This document shows, piece after piece, positions 15,950 to 24,640 of a stretch of DNA of 64,000 bases. The DNA is from Aquificaceae bacterium (GTDB lineage Bacteria > Aquificota > Aquificia > Aquificales > Aquificaceae): the NCBI GenBank assembly GCA_025057455.1, contig JANWWY010000004.1, forward strand, positions 1-64,000. Reading direction: 5' to 3'. The notes below the pieces were generated by a model. The model was not told the DNA's origin. It saw nothing but the letters and a program-made list of their open reading frames with translations, and searched no databases. The position numbers were made by a program, and so were the translations under genes. Positions within the stretch are counted from its first letter, which is position 1. Every line of letters starts with the position of its first letter.

Positions 15950-17245
15950 TCATGTATAAATTCTATGCCTTAAAAAGTTCTCTATCCTCTCCTTCCACTT
16001 TTGGGCAATAAACAGCACCTCCTGGTAATCTATGGTTTTTAGCTCTCTCTTTTCCATAAGAACCCTTCCTTTGCATATTACCGTGTCTATGTCTGAGGAT
16101 TTTGCGGAGTACACCAGTTGAGCTATGGGGTCGTAAAGGGGTTGCATGTGTGGACCCGTTGGGTCAAGAAGAATTAGGTCTGCCTCGTATCCCACCTCAA
16201 TCTTTCCAGCCTTTATGTTTACAGCTCTAAAACCTTCCTCGGTGGCTATCTTTAAGGCTGTTTTTGCGTCCATTGACCTTGCATCGAGGTTTGCACCCTT
16301 TTGTAGCTTTACCATGAGGCTGAGCTCCTCAAGCATGTCAAGATTGTCGTTGGAAGCGGGACCATCCGTCCCAAGGCATACATGTATCCCAGCCTTTACG
16401 TAGTCACTTATGGGTGCTATGCCGGATGCTAACTTTAGGTTGCTCTCTGGACAGTGTAGCACCTTTGCACCGCTTTCTTTTATAAGTTGTCTTTCTTCCT
16501 GCGTAGTCCAGACTACGTGTGCCATAAGCGTTTTTTCTGTTAAAAGCCCAAGGCTATTAAGATGCTCTACTGGCCTTTTGCCAAAGTTTTCAACGGAGGC
16601 TTCTACTTCTTGCTGTGTTTCTGCGGTGTGGGTATGAATGTATACATCTTCTTCTTGGGCAAGCTCAAGAGCTTTTTTTAGCGTCTCTGGGGAACATGTA
16701 TAGACCGCATGGGGACAGAGCACGGGAAAAAGGAGGTCTTCACCCTTGAAGGTTCTTATAAAATCCTTTGCCCTTTTTAAGTATTCCTCTGGGCTTTTTG
16801 CAACCTTAGTAGGAAAGTCAAGGATGCCAAAACCAAGCCCTGCCCTTATGCCCGCCTCTTTGGCAACTTCTGCCACAGCTTCCTCAAAAAAGTACATATC
16901 CATAAAGAGGGTAGTTCCAGACCTTATGGCTTCCGCCACGCCTATTAGGGCTCCATCCCTCACAAACTCAGGTGAGACAAACTCACCTTCCAAAACCCAT
17001 ATAACCTTCTGAAGCCAGTCCATAAGGGGCAGGTCCGCACCTAAGCCTCTCAAAAGGCTCATGGATATGTGCGTATGCATGTTGGCAAAGGAGGGAAAGA
17101 TTATTTTCCCATTTGCGTGTATGGTGTATTTTGCCTCTTGCTGAATGTTTGCGGATATGTCTACTATAATACCATCCCTTATTCCTACATCCACAGGTCT
17201 TCCTTTCTCTGGTAAGTATGCGGACTTTATCAAAAGGTCAAGCAT
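15950..17245 (-). CDS. mtaD: amidohydrolase, MTA/SAH (S-adenosylhomocysteine) deaminase type
   Basis: A metal-dependent amidohydrolase of 431 residues. Metal ligands are visible: NMHTHISM (about residue 55), HTAETQQE, HVVW/HCPESN and the catalytic Asp in LGTDGPASNDNLDM. The motif set SLLRGLGADLPLMDWL and SNLKLASGIAPI is that of 5'-methylthioadenosine/S-adenosylhomocysteine deaminases, which turn SAH into S-inosylhomocysteine in methyl-donor recycling; relatives deaminate other purines. A TATAAT box (17253-17258) lies 7 nt before ATG 17245 with no ribosome binding site, suggesting a leaderless mRNA. The gene runs straight into tRNA-Pro. Confidence 0.88.
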   Translation of the reverse strand: MLDLLIKSAYLPEKGRPVDVGIRDGIIVDISANIQQEAKYTIHANGKIIFPSFANMHTHISMSLLRGLGADLPLMDWLQKVIWVLEGEFVSPEFVRDGALIGVAEAIRSGTTLFMDMYFFEEAVAEVAKEAGIRAGLGFGILDFPTKVAKSPEEYLKRAKDFIRTFKGEDLLFPVLCPHAVYTCSPETLKKALELAQEEDVYIHTHTAETQQEVEASVENFGKRPVEHLNSLGLLTEKTLMAHVVWTTQEERQLIKESGAKVLHCPESNLKLASGIAPISDYVKAGIHVCLGTDGPASNDNLDMLEELSLMVKLQKGANLDARSMDAKTALKIATEEGFRAVNIKAGKIEVGYEADLILLDPTGPHMQPLYDPIAQLVYSAKSSDIDTVICKGRVLMEKRELKTIDYQEVLFIAQKWKERIENFLRHRIYT

Positions 17246-17252
17246 GGCTTAT

Positions 17253-17258
17253 ATTATA
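17253..17258 (-). promoter_or_regulatory. -10 box (TATAAT) of the amidohydrolase/tRNA-Pro unit
   Basis: A perfect TATAAT on the minus strand, 7 nt from ATG 17245; predicted transcription start is at the start codon. The -35 is poor. Confidence 0.5.
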
Positions 17259-17288
17259 TTCTTTGTGAGGTCCGATAAGTTCCACAAA

Positions 17289-17972
17289 ATGCTACGCATT
17301 CAACAGGTAGAATTGGAAATACAAAGGACAAAGGATTCAATACAAAGGCTACAAAATCAGGCTGAAGATATTTTAGGGAATATGGGGAAAATCAAAGAAA
17401 GGAGGGAGTCCATATTAAAAAGGATTGAGGAGATAAAAAGGGAAATGAAAAATCATAGAGAGTTAATAGAGGAATGCAAGCGAAAAACAAAGATTGCTGA
17501 AGAGAGGTTAAACTCTGTAAGAAAGGTAGAAGAATACAAGGCTCTACTTAGGGAAAAAGCTAAGAACGAAGATTGTGTTATAAAGCTCACAAGAAGTTTA
17601 AAGAATCTGGAGGAAGAACTAAAAAGTTTGGAGCAGGAAAAGGATAGCAAAAAGGTGGTAAAGGAATTGCAAAACCTTGAAGAGGAACTGCAAGACATAA
17701 GGTATTCACAGTCAAGGCTTCAAGACAGGCTCGCAGAATTGGAGAACATCCTGAAAACCCTAAAAGAATCTACAGAGGAAGATATTTTAAGGGAATACCA
17801 AGCCTTAAAGAAAAAGTACGGAATACCTGCAATATTACCCGTGGATTCCCTTGGGGCGTGCACCGGCTGTGGCACAAAGTTGCCCTCCGCTCTTTACTCA
17901 AGGGTTATATCGGGGGAAGTGGTAGCCTGCCCCTCGTGTGGAAGACTTTTATACTATGAAGAAGTCACTTAA
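17289..17972 (+). CDS. coiled-coil protein with C4 zinc ribbon (CT398-like)
   Basis: A long antiparallel coiled-coil hairpin (residues about 3-165) is followed by a C4 zinc ribbon, CTGCGTKLP and CPSCGRLLYYEE. This architecture is the CT398/zf-RING_7-type family, often annotated only as zinc ribbon domain protein; members in other bacteria have been linked to flagellar or secretion chaperoning, so the role here is open. The track start (17145) lies in the divergent gene; ATG 17289 begins the typical IQQVELEIQ helix, though GTG 17267 is possible. The stop overlaps rodA. Confidence 0.85.
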   Translation: MLRIQQVELEIQRTKDSIQRLQNQAEDILGNMGKIKERRESILKRIEEIKREMKNHRELIEECKRKTKIAEERLNSVRKVEEYKALLREKAKNEDCVIKLTRSLKNLEEELKSLEQEKDSKKVVKELQNLEEELQDIRYSQSRLQDRLAELENILKTLKESTEEDILREYQALKKKYGIPAILPVDSLGACTGCGTKLPSALYSRVISGEVVACPSCGRLLYYEEVT

Positions 17973-19065
17973 AGAGTTTATTTCTGAGTATGACCCATAC
18001 ATGGTTTTTGCCCTTTTTTTGCTTTTCCTTCTTGGGCTTTTGGGTGTTTACAGTGCCACATATAAAGGGGGTGTATCCTCTCTTTTTATAAAACAGCTCC
18101 TCTACCTTGCTGTTGGTGGGTTTATCATGCTTCTTCTCTCAAGGTTGAGCTTTGTAAGGTTCTACGACCTTTCACCTGCAATATATTCCTTAAACCTGTT
18201 TCTTCTCGCACTTGTGCCCCTATTGGGAAAAACCGTTTACGGTGCAAAAAGGTGGCTTGACTTGGGACCGGTTAACATACAACCCTCGGAGTTTTTCAAG
18301 TTTTCGCTACTGATGTTCTCCCTGTATACTCTCAGCCATACGAAGAGAGTCTTCAGCAAGGAAAGCATAATACTCATTACAGGATTTGCGGTGCCTTCTT
18401 TGCTTACTCTAACACAACCAGACTTGGGCACGACCATAACTTATGGTGTTGTGTTTAGCCTTTTGCTCTTTTTCTGGGGTGTCCCTATAAGGTACTTTGT
18501 GCTGAGCGGTGTTATTCTTTTGCTATCTTCGCCCGTTCTTTGGCATCTGCTAAAGGATTATCAGAAGGATCGCATCTTGGCAGTTGTAGACCCTTATGAA
18601 GATTACCACGGCACAGGATACCAGCTTATTCAATCTATGATAGCGGTAGGTTCTGGTGGCTTTCTGGGAAAAGGTCTATTGGAAGGCACGCAGTCTCATC
18701 TCCTATTCCTGCCAGAGAAGCACACCGATTTTATATTCTCCGTCCTATCAGAAGAATGGGGTTTCTTGGGTGGAATGCTCTTGGTACTGGCAGTCTTGAC
18801 CATTTTCCACAGGCTTATGACCTACGCAATACGAATACCTAACAGGTTGGAGAAAGTCTATCTTGCCACCTTTGCAGGACTTTGGATGTTTCAAACTTGC
18901 GTTAACCTTCTCATGACTATGGGTTGGGCTCCGGTGGTAGGAATACCCCTACCCTTTGTTAGCTACGGCGGTAGTAGCATACTTACCTTCTCTGTGCTTT
19001 TAGGTTTAGCCCTTTCCATCATAAGGGACTACAGGAGCAGACCTATAAAGTTTGAAGATGGTTAA
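17956..19065 (+). CDS. rodA: rod-shape peptidoglycan polymerase RodA
   Basis: A SEDS-family glycosyltransferase that builds lateral-wall peptidoglycan with a partner PBP2 (not in this window). The 369-residue protein has about ten membrane helices and the family motifs RWLDLGPVNIQPSEFFK, QPDLGTT (catalytic Asp region), GTGYQLIQS, PEKHTDFIFSVLSEEWGF and GIPLPFVSYGGSS. RodA is preferred over FtsW from overall pattern and the absence of division genes nearby. ATG 17956 is chosen over the track's GTG six codons earlier. It overlaps the zinc-ribbon gene by 17 bp and hemW by 8 bp. Confidence 0.93.
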   Translation: MKKSLKEFISEYDPYMVFALFLLFLLGLLGVYSATYKGGVSSLFIKQLLYLAVGGFIMLLLSRLSFVRFYDLSPAIYSLNLFLLALVPLLGKTVYGAKRWLDLGPVNIQPSEFFKFSLLMFSLYTLSHTKRVFSKESIILITGFAVPSLLTLTQPDLGTTITYGVVFSLLLFFWGVPIRYFVLSGVILLLSSPVLWHLLKDYQKDRILAVVDPYEDYHGTGYQLIQSMIAVGSGGFLGKGLLEGTQSHLLFLPEKHTDFIFSVLSEEWGFLGGMLLVLAVLTIFHRLMTYAIRIPNRLEKVYLATFAGLWMFQTCVNLLMTMGWAPVVGIPLPFVSYGGSSILTFSVLLGLALSIIRDYRSRPIKFEDG

Positions 19066-20155
19066 GGGTCTATACTTTCACGTGCCCTTTTGCTCTTACA
19101 AGTGCCCTTACTGTGATTTTGTTTCTGTTGTGGATGCCCCCGTGGGTCATGAGGAGTACTTTTCTTTGCTTTTGAAGGAGCTGTCCTTGTACCAAGACCT
19201 CAACTTTTACCTAAAGACCCTATACTTTGGTGGTGGGACACCATCTTCTGTGAGCCCCGTCCTATATGAAAAGTTTCTCGGCGGGCTTTCTACCCTGGTG
19301 GATTTATCCCGTGTGGAAGAGGTTACCATAGAGTGTAATCCTGAAAGCTATGGTCTTGAAGACTTTAGAATTCTAAGGAGTTTGGGCTTTAACAGAGTTA
19401 GCATAGGCGTCCAGAGCCTAAGAGAAGAAGGCTTGAAAACACTGGGTCGAAAACACAGCGTCAGGGACGCCATAATGAGCATAAAAAACGCCCAGAAGGC
19501 GGGTTTTGAAAACATAAACATAGACCTAATATACGGCTATCCGGGGCAGGGACTTGAAGAGTTAAGAGAAGAGATTGAAATCTTGAGTTGCTTGGGGGTA
19601 AGTCATGTTTCCTTCTACCTGCTTACACCCTACGAAGATACGCAGTTTGGACAACTTTACCAAAGGGGTCTTCTTTCCTTGCCAGACCAGGATACGCTTG
19701 CAGATATGTATCAACTAATATGCGAGAGTTTAGAATCTATGGGCTTTTTGCACTACGAAATCTCCAATTTTGCTCTTCCGGGCTTTGAATGCAAACACAA
19801 TCTTATTTACTGGACTCACGAAGAATTTTTCGGGCTTGGCGTATCCGCTTGGAGCTTTGTCCAAAATGAAAGGTTCGGGAACACAAGAAACATAAAGCTC
19901 TACATACACAAGGTAAAACAAGAACAAAAACCCATAGAATATTGGGAAAAGCTAAAAGACAAAGAAAAGATATACGACTACATCTTTGTGGCACTTAGGA
20001 CAAGTTTGGGGGTGGATAAAAACCTCATACCACAGCTACCAGAGGGATTGGAGGAATTTTTTACAGAAGAAAAGGGGAAGCTAAAGCTAAACAAAAGGGG
20101 TATGCTTTTGATAAATGAGATACTGTTGAAGCTAAGGCAAGAAATTTTCACATAG
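19058..20155 (+). CDS. hemW: HemW-like radical SAM heme chaperone
   Basis: A 365-residue radical SAM enzyme with the 4Fe-4S motif CSYKCPYCDF at about residue 10, then FGGGTPS, IECNPE, RVSIGVQS and GLGVSAWSF. It lacks the extra N-terminal residues of genuine oxygen-independent coproporphyrinogen oxidase HemN, so the HemW branch, which inserts heme into respiratory enzymes, fits better, though the older name HemN-like is common. The start ATG 19058 overlaps the rodA stop. Heme delivery suits a genome rich in c-type cytochromes. Confidence 0.88.
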   Translation: MVKGLYFHVPFCSYKCPYCDFVSVVDAPVGHEEYFSLLLKELSLYQDLNFYLKTLYFGGGTPSSVSPVLYEKFLGGLSTLVDLSRVEEVTIECNPESYGLEDFRILRSLGFNRVSIGVQSLREEGLKTLGRKHSVRDAIMSIKNAQKAGFENINIDLIYGYPGQGLEELREEIEILSCLGVSHVSFYLLTPYEDTQFGQLYQRGLLSLPDQDTLADMYQLICESLESMGFLHYEISNFALPGFECKHNLIYWTHEEFFGLGVSAWSFVQNERFGNTRNIKLYIHKVKQEQKPIEYWEKLKDKEKIYDYIFVALRTSLGVDKNLIPQLPEGLEEFFTEEKGKLKLNKRGMLLINEILLKLRQEIFT

Positions 20156-20173
20156 CTTATATTCTATACTTAA

Positions 20174-21460
20174 ATGGTTAGCAGAAGGACATTCTTAAAA
20201 TCAGCGTGCCTTTTGGCTACGGGTATTTATCTTCCCTCTTGTGCTGTTGCTTCAAGGGGAAGCACTTTTCTAAACCTTCTACCGGAAGAAAAGGAAATAG
20301 AAATAGGAAAAGCGTACGTGCCCTATGCAATAGAAGAGTTTGACGGTCTGTATCCGGACAAGGATGTTCAAAATTACGTGAGAAATTTGGGAAATTTTCT
20401 TGCCAGAGGGGTAGAGAGGAAGCTTCCCTACCAGTTTTATGTGGTCAACTCTTCCCAGATAAACGCCTTTGCCCTGCCCGGTGGACCTGTGATGATTACG
20501 AGGTCTTTGCTTTCAAGGCTTGGTTCGGAAAGCGAGCTGGCAGCGGTGCTCTCTCACGAGTTGGGACATATAAACGCAAGGCATCATGCAAGGTTCTTAG
20601 AAAAGCAATTTGGTCTTAGCTTACTACTTAACCTTGGTTCTTTTCTTTTGGGGGACAAACCCTACGGTAGAGCTCTCCTACAGTTCGGTCAGATAGGTGC
20701 AGGACTTCTTGCACTAAAGTTTAGCAGGGACCAGGAAAGAGAGGCGGACAGGTACGGTATAGTCTATGTCTATAGAGCGGGCTATGACCCATTGGGTATG
20801 GTAAGGGTCTTTGAGCTTTTTAAGTCTATGGAAAGAGGAGGAAGACCGCCAGAGTGGCTCTCTACGCACCCCCTCCCAGACAGCAGAATAGCGGAGGTAA
20901 AAAGGGAAATAGAAAGGTTGAAACCGCATGGGTCACTTGTTACAGATACACAAGACTTTCAAACGATAAAGGCTAAACTGCTTAAAACACAACCCTCCTT
21001 TGAACTGTTTGATAGGGGTAAAAAAGCCTTCGGCGACAGAAACTATAGGACTGCCCTCGAACACTTTCAGAGAGCCTTGGAACTCTATCCAGATAATTAT
21101 GTGGCAAGGGCTTACATGGCCTACATACTTGCTACAGAAAACAGGCTTCTGGAGGCGGAAAGAAGCTCAAGGTTGGCACTTGGTGTGATGCCCCACGTTT
21201 TCCTTACCAATTACGTTCATGGTTATGTAAAGTTTTTCCAAAGGGATTATCAGGAATCCCTCCAGTACCTACAAAAGGCAAACCAACTTATTCCAGACCA
21301 TGCCTCCACCCACTACTATCTTGGTAGAAACTATGAAGCTCTTGGTCAGATAGCCAAAGCAATAGAGCATTACAAAACAGCCTTAGAACTCTCACAGGGA
21401 AAGGCATCTTGGGCAGAGGACGCAAGGGAAAGGCTCAGAAGATTGGGAGGTGTGTGGTAG
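20174..21460 (+). CDS. exported M48 zinc metallopeptidase with TPR domain (BepA/YfgC-like)
   Basis: The N-terminus has a twin-arginine motif (SRRTFLK) followed by a lipobox-like LPSC, so it may be a Tat-exported lipoprotein. The M48 domain spans about 40-260, with HELGHINARH as zinc site and the third ligand Glu in READRYG. Four or so TPR units fill about 275-425. The layout matches E. coli BepA, the periplasmic protease/chaperone that checks outer-membrane assembly (BamA, LptD). A TATATT box (20158-20163) sits 10 nt before the ATG with no clear Shine-Dalgarno, so it may have its own promoter just after hemW. Confidence 0.9.
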   Translation: MVSRRTFLKSACLLATGIYLPSCAVASRGSTFLNLLPEEKEIEIGKAYVPYAIEEFDGLYPDKDVQNYVRNLGNFLARGVERKLPYQFYVVNSSQINAFALPGGPVMITRSLLSRLGSESELAAVLSHELGHINARHHARFLEKQFGLSLLLNLGSFLLGDKPYGRALLQFGQIGAGLLALKFSRDQEREADRYGIVYVYRAGYDPLGMVRVFELFKSMERGGRPPEWLSTHPLPDSRIAEVKREIERLKPHGSLVTDTQDFQTIKAKLLKTQPSFELFDRGKKAFGDRNYRTALEHFQRALELYPDNYVARAYMAYILATENRLLEAERSSRLALGVMPHVFLTNYVHGYVKFFQRDYQESLQYLQKANQLIPDHASTHYYLGRNYEALGQIAKAIEHYKTALELSQGKASWAEDARERLRRLGGVW

Positions 21461-21463
21461 AAT
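21455..21463 (+). promoter_or_regulatory. extended -10 (TGGTAGAAT) before argJ
   Basis: TGn plus TAGAAT ends 6 nt before ATG 21470. The TAG inside it is the stop codon of the preceding peptidase gene. No ribosome binding site lies between, so argJ mRNA may be leaderless. Confidence 0.4.
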
Positions 21464-21469
21464 TTTACC

Positions 21470-22603
21470 ATGGATATTTTGATGGGAGTTGGAAGGGCGG
21501 GGCTAAAATCCGGTGGTAAGCCTGACATCCTTGTGGTGCTTTTGCCTAAAACATGCAATGCATCCTTTGTATTTACGGGAAATCACTTTAAGTCCGCAAG
21601 CGTGCTGTACTCTCAAAGCATCTTTAAAGGTAAAGTAAGAGCTCTGGTTATAAACAGCGGAAATGCCAACTGTGGCGTGGGCAAGGATGGGCTTTTACAC
21701 GCAGAGCTTATGGCTAAAAAGGTTGTTGAAAGGTTGGAACTGGAGGAGGATGAGGTGCTCGTCTTTTCAACGGGTGTGATAGGCAAGCCCATGCCTATAG
21801 GGGATGTGCTCTCCGCCATAGATTCAGCCTGTGAAGTTCTTGAACCCTTAGACCTAAAGAGGGCAAGCGAGGTCATATCCACCACAGACAGATTCCCTAA
21901 GTACGATTTTGTTAAAAAGGACAAGCTTGAAGTATTTGGTTTTGCAAAAGGTGCAGGTATGATACATCCCAACATGGGCACCATGTTAGCCTTCCTATTC
22001 ACAAATGCGGACCTAAGCGTTGATGTCCTGGAGATGCTTCATAGAGAGGTTACAGAAAGCACTTTCAATTCCATAAGCGTAGATGCCTGCACCAGCACCA
22101 ACGATAGCTTTGGGCTAATAAGCCTCGGCGTATACAAAGAAGAGGATGTTCAGAAGGTAAGACAAGCGGTGGAAGAGGTATCCTTAAACTTGGCAAAAAA
22201 GATTGTCCAGGATGGCGAAGGGGCTACAAGGGTCATAAAGGTCACGGTCAAGCACGCATCCATAAAGCTCAAGGCAAGGCTTATAGCTCAGTCCATTGCC
22301 ACATCAAACCTTGTAAAAACCGCCATCTTTGGGAAGGACCCCAATTGGGGTAGAATCGTGGCAGCAGCTGGCTCCACACCCTTTCCCATAGACCAGTTTA
22401 AACTAAAGGTTTACGTAGGTAACCACCTCCTCTACGATGGAAAGGTACACCCAAGGGCTGTGGAGGAAGCCAGAAAATACTTGCAGGAATCCACAGAAGT
22501 AGACATAGTTGTTGACCTTATGGAAGGCAAAGAAAGTTGGACCTACTATAGCTCAGACCTTACTTACGATTACATTAGGATAAACTCAGAATACACCACT
22601 TGA
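21470..22603 (+). CDS. argJ: glutamate N-acetyltransferase / amino-acid acetyltransferase ArgJ
   Basis: ArgJ transfers acetyl groups from N-acetylornithine to glutamate in the cyclic arginine pathway, and bifunctional forms also use acetyl-CoA. The precursor cleaves itself before the Thr in MIHPNMGTMLAF (about residue 172), which becomes the N-terminal nucleophile of the beta chain. Other family blocks are INSGNANCG, FSTGVIG, SVDACTSTNDSF, DGEGATR and FGKDPNWGRIVAAAG. At 377 residues it is slightly shorter than mesophile versions. Whether it is bifunctional cannot be read from sequence. Promoter and start are as in the adjoining -10 entry. Confidence 0.96.
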   Translation: MDILMGVGRAGLKSGGKPDILVVLLPKTCNASFVFTGNHFKSASVLYSQSIFKGKVRALVINSGNANCGVGKDGLLHAELMAKKVVERLELEEDEVLVFSTGVIGKPMPIGDVLSAIDSACEVLEPLDLKRASEVISTTDRFPKYDFVKKDKLEVFGFAKGAGMIHPNMGTMLAFLFTNADLSVDVLEMLHREVTESTFNSISVDACTSTNDSFGLISLGVYKEEDVQKVRQAVEEVSLNLAKKIVQDGEGATRVIKVTVKHASIKLKARLIAQSIATSNLVKTAIFGKDPNWGRIVAAAGSTPFPIDQFKLKVYVGNHLLYDGKVHPRAVEEARKYLQESTEVDIVVDLMEGKESWTYYSSDLTYDYIRINSEYTT

Positions 22604-22635
22604 AAAGGTTTAGCTCTCCGATAAATTAGTAATCC

Positions 22636-23151
22636 ATGAAGTACATTCCCTACCTTCTCGCCGGCGTGCTTTTGCTAATGCTCCTGTTTTTCGGACTCAG
22701 ACAAAAGCAGGAAGATATCCTCCAAAGTTCCTACAAACCACCAGTGGAACAGTCTTTGCCAGATTTCACCTTTAAAACCTCCGACGGAAAAGACATAAAG
22801 TTGTCAGATTTTCGTGGAAAAGTGGTTCTGGTCAACTTCTGGGCAACGTGGTGCCCTCCGTGCAAGGAAGAAATGCCTCTCTTTGAAAGGGAATACAGAA
22901 GGTGTAAAGATAGGGGTTTTGAAGTTCTGGCTGTAAACATGGATAGTTCAGATGGGGCTTTTGAAAAGTTTCTCAGAGAAAACCCTTATTCCTTTAGAGT
23001 GGTGCGTCCCTCGGGTGACTTAGAAAGAGAGTTAAAACTTATGGGGTTTCCCACCTCTTACCTTTTAGATAAGGAGGGCAAAATATACAGAATAAAGTTG
23101 GGCGTATACAGGGAGTTGGAAAAGGACTTGAAAGAACTTCTCAACTGTTAA
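22636..23151 (+). CDS. membrane-anchored TlpA/ResA-type thioredoxin
   Basis: The 171-residue protein has one N-terminal membrane anchor (YLLAGVLLLMLLFFGL) and a thioredoxin domain in the periplasm with the active site WATWCPPCKEEMP and cis-Pro loop MGFPTSYLLD. ResA/TlpA proteins keep apocytochrome c heme-binding cysteines reduced before CcsA-dependent ligation, or reduce other periplasmic disulfides. This suits the cytochrome c gene at 14.8 kb and ccsA at 51 kb. A TAAATT box ends 8 nt before ATG 22636 with no Shine-Dalgarno, so the mRNA may be leaderless. Confidence 0.9.
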   Translation: MKYIPYLLAGVLLLMLLFFGLRQKQEDILQSSYKPPVEQSLPDFTFKTSDGKDIKLSDFRGKVVLVNFWATWCPPCKEEMPLFEREYRRCKDRGFEVLAVNMDSSDGAFEKFLRENPYSFRVVRPSGDLERELKLMGFPTSYLLDKEGKIYRIKLGVYRELEKDLKELLNC

Positions 23152-23155
23152 AGTG

Positions 23156-23164
23156 TGTTATAAT
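23156..23164 (+). promoter_or_regulatory. extended -10 promoter (TGTTATAAT) of rpmI
   Basis: TGn followed by perfect TATAAT, 19 nt before ATG 23184, with GGAGG in between. No -35 match is apparent, as is common for extended -10 promoters. Confidence 0.6.
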
Positions 23165-23183
23165 AGCGGTTGGAGGTTTGAAA

Positions 23184-23387
23184 ATGGCGAAGGTAAAGAT
23201 GAAAACCAACAGGTCAGCAAAAAAGAGGTTTAAGATAACAGCTACGGGAAAAATCAAAAGGCAAAAAGCTGGTGGTGCCCACTACAACACACACAAAGCA
23301 AAGGACAGAAAAAGAAGACTTAGAAAGGCTACCCTCGTCCACCCGAGCTGGGAGGACAAGGTAAAGGGTATGCTCAAAGAGTTTTAA
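23184..23387 (+). CDS. rpmI: 50S ribosomal protein L35
   Basis: The 67-residue basic protein has the L35 signature KMKTNRSAKKRFKITATGKIKRQKAG near the N-terminus and an AHYNTHK segment. ATG 23184 follows TTGGAGGTTTGAAA; the track's TTG two codons earlier is less likely. In most bacteria rpmI sits between infC and rplT; here it is alone, with its own extended -10 promoter, and a convergent gene follows immediately. Confidence 0.97.
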   Translation: MAKVKMKTNRSAKKRFKITATGKIKRQKAGGAHYNTHKAKDRKRRLRKATLVHPSWEDKVKGMLKEF

Positions 23388-24640
23388 CCAAAGAGGTCTC
23401 TCCAGAGACCTCTTGCCCACTCATCATACCTCTTTGCGGTGCTTTCCTTCCTCTGATTGTCTTCTCTGTAGGTGGGTATGAACCTTTTGCTTACCGCATC
23501 GTACCTGAAAGCTGTTTCCGTCATTATAGCCTCTTTATCGCTTACCATAGCATAGCAAATCATCTGTAGGTATTCTTCCTTGACTTCTTTACCCCTTATC
23601 CTTGCGTTTATTATCTTGGCTATTAACTTACCTTCCGAATGTGCTGCGTATCCACTCTTAGGTAGATAGCTTTGGGAAGCATCACCTATCACGAAAACAT
23701 TCTTAACCGAAGTTTCAAAAGTTAGCGGGTTTACTTCTACCCACTTCTGACCTCTTTTGAGAAGCCCAGCCTCGTCTAATAGTTTGCTTGCCCTCATGGG
23801 CGGTATTATGTTGGCAATGTCATACTTAAATTCCCCGTGGGAGGTTCTTACAACCTTCTTATGAACGTCAATGTCCCTGACTTGGGCAGAAGTTATGTAG
23901 GTAGCAACATCCCTATAAAGGTCATAGTATGCGGAGAGAAAGCCTTCAGAGTTTATTATTGGTCTTTCGTTGGCATCTATAAAATACATATGAGCTTTCA
24001 GTTTGTTTCTCTTTATCATGCTGGCTATAAGGGCTGCACGCTCATAGGGTGCCGGAGGGCATCTGAAAGGTGGGGTAGGCACGCTTATAACAATATCCCC
24101 ACCCTCAAAATCCTCAATTAGCCTTCTTAGGTATATGTGCTCGGAGCCTGGCTTAAAGGCTGGCGGGTTGTAAATTAGTGAATCTCTGTAAAAAGGTTTG
24201 TCCTCTATGTCATAGTCTATGCCGGGAGAGAGCACGAGGTAGTCGTAGGCTATGTAGCCAGAGGACGTTCTTACAACCCTTTTGTCAAGCTCCACACCAA
24301 GAACCTTATCGTTTATCACCCTTACACCGTGTTTGACCTCTAACACATTGTAGGAAAAGCAGAGGGATGAAAGCTCCATAAGACCAGCAAGAAAGTGGTT
24401 GGACATGGGACAGGACATGAAGAAGGGTCTTTCCTCAATGAGCACCACATCAAGGTTTGGGTTTTCCCTTTTAAGATATTTGGCGGTAGTTACACCGCCG
24501 TAGCCACCACCTACCACTACCACCTGAGCCTTCTGCCTTTTTTGAGGTACTGAGTAGGCTAAAAGGGGCGCACTAAGACCTACCGCTACTGCACCAGATA
24601 AAAGCTCCCTCCTGTTAACACTTAACCACTGCTTGGACAT
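23384..24640 (-). CDS. flavocytochrome-c sulfide dehydrogenase flavoprotein subunit homologue (second copy)
   Basis: A Tat signal (NRRELLSGAVAVGL) precedes a FAD/NAD-type fold: VVVGGGYGGVTTAKYL dinucleotide site, FFMSCPMSN (Cys that anchors FAD covalently in FccB), FRCPPAPYER, VIGDAS, and a C-terminal FCSD flavin-binding domain with MICYAM. The cysteines in RCPPAPYER and ICYAM match the FccB redox disulfide, so sulfide or polysulfide oxidation in the periplasm is plausible. The track starts at 24661, but ATG 24640 has GGAGGTGG upstream, giving 418 residues and a 26-bp overlap with the Rieske gene. No FccA heme subunit is adjacent. Confidence 0.88.
   Translation of the reverse strand: MSKQWLSVNRRELLSGAVAVGLSAPLLAYSVPQKRQKAQVVVVGGGYGGVTTAKYLKRENPNLDVVLIEERPFFMSCPMSNHFLAGLMELSSLCFSYNVLEVKHGVRVINDKVLGVELDKRVVRTSSGYIAYDYLVLSPGIDYDIEDKPFYRDSLIYNPPAFKPGSEHIYLRRLIEDFEGGDIVISVPTPPFRCPPAPYERAALIASMIKRNKLKAHMYFIDANERPIINSEGFLSAYYDLYRDVATYITSAQVRDIDVHKKVVRTSHGEFKYDIANIIPPMRASKLLDEAGLLKRGQKWVEVNPLTFETSVKNVFVIGDASQSYLPKSGYAAHSEGKLIAKIINARIRGKEVKEEYLQMICYAMVSDKEAIMTETAFRYDAVSKRFIPTYREDNQRKESTAKRYDEWARGLWRDLFG
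23391..23414. terminator. 11-bp perfect stem hairpin in the 3' end of a convergent gene
   Basis: Arms AAGAGGTCTCT and AGAGACCTCTT are separated by CC. It starts 4 nt after the rpmI stop and encodes the last residues of the convergent flavoprotein. There is no U-tract, so termination may be factor-assisted or the hairpin may protect a 3' end. It can form in both transcripts. Confidence 0.6.
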
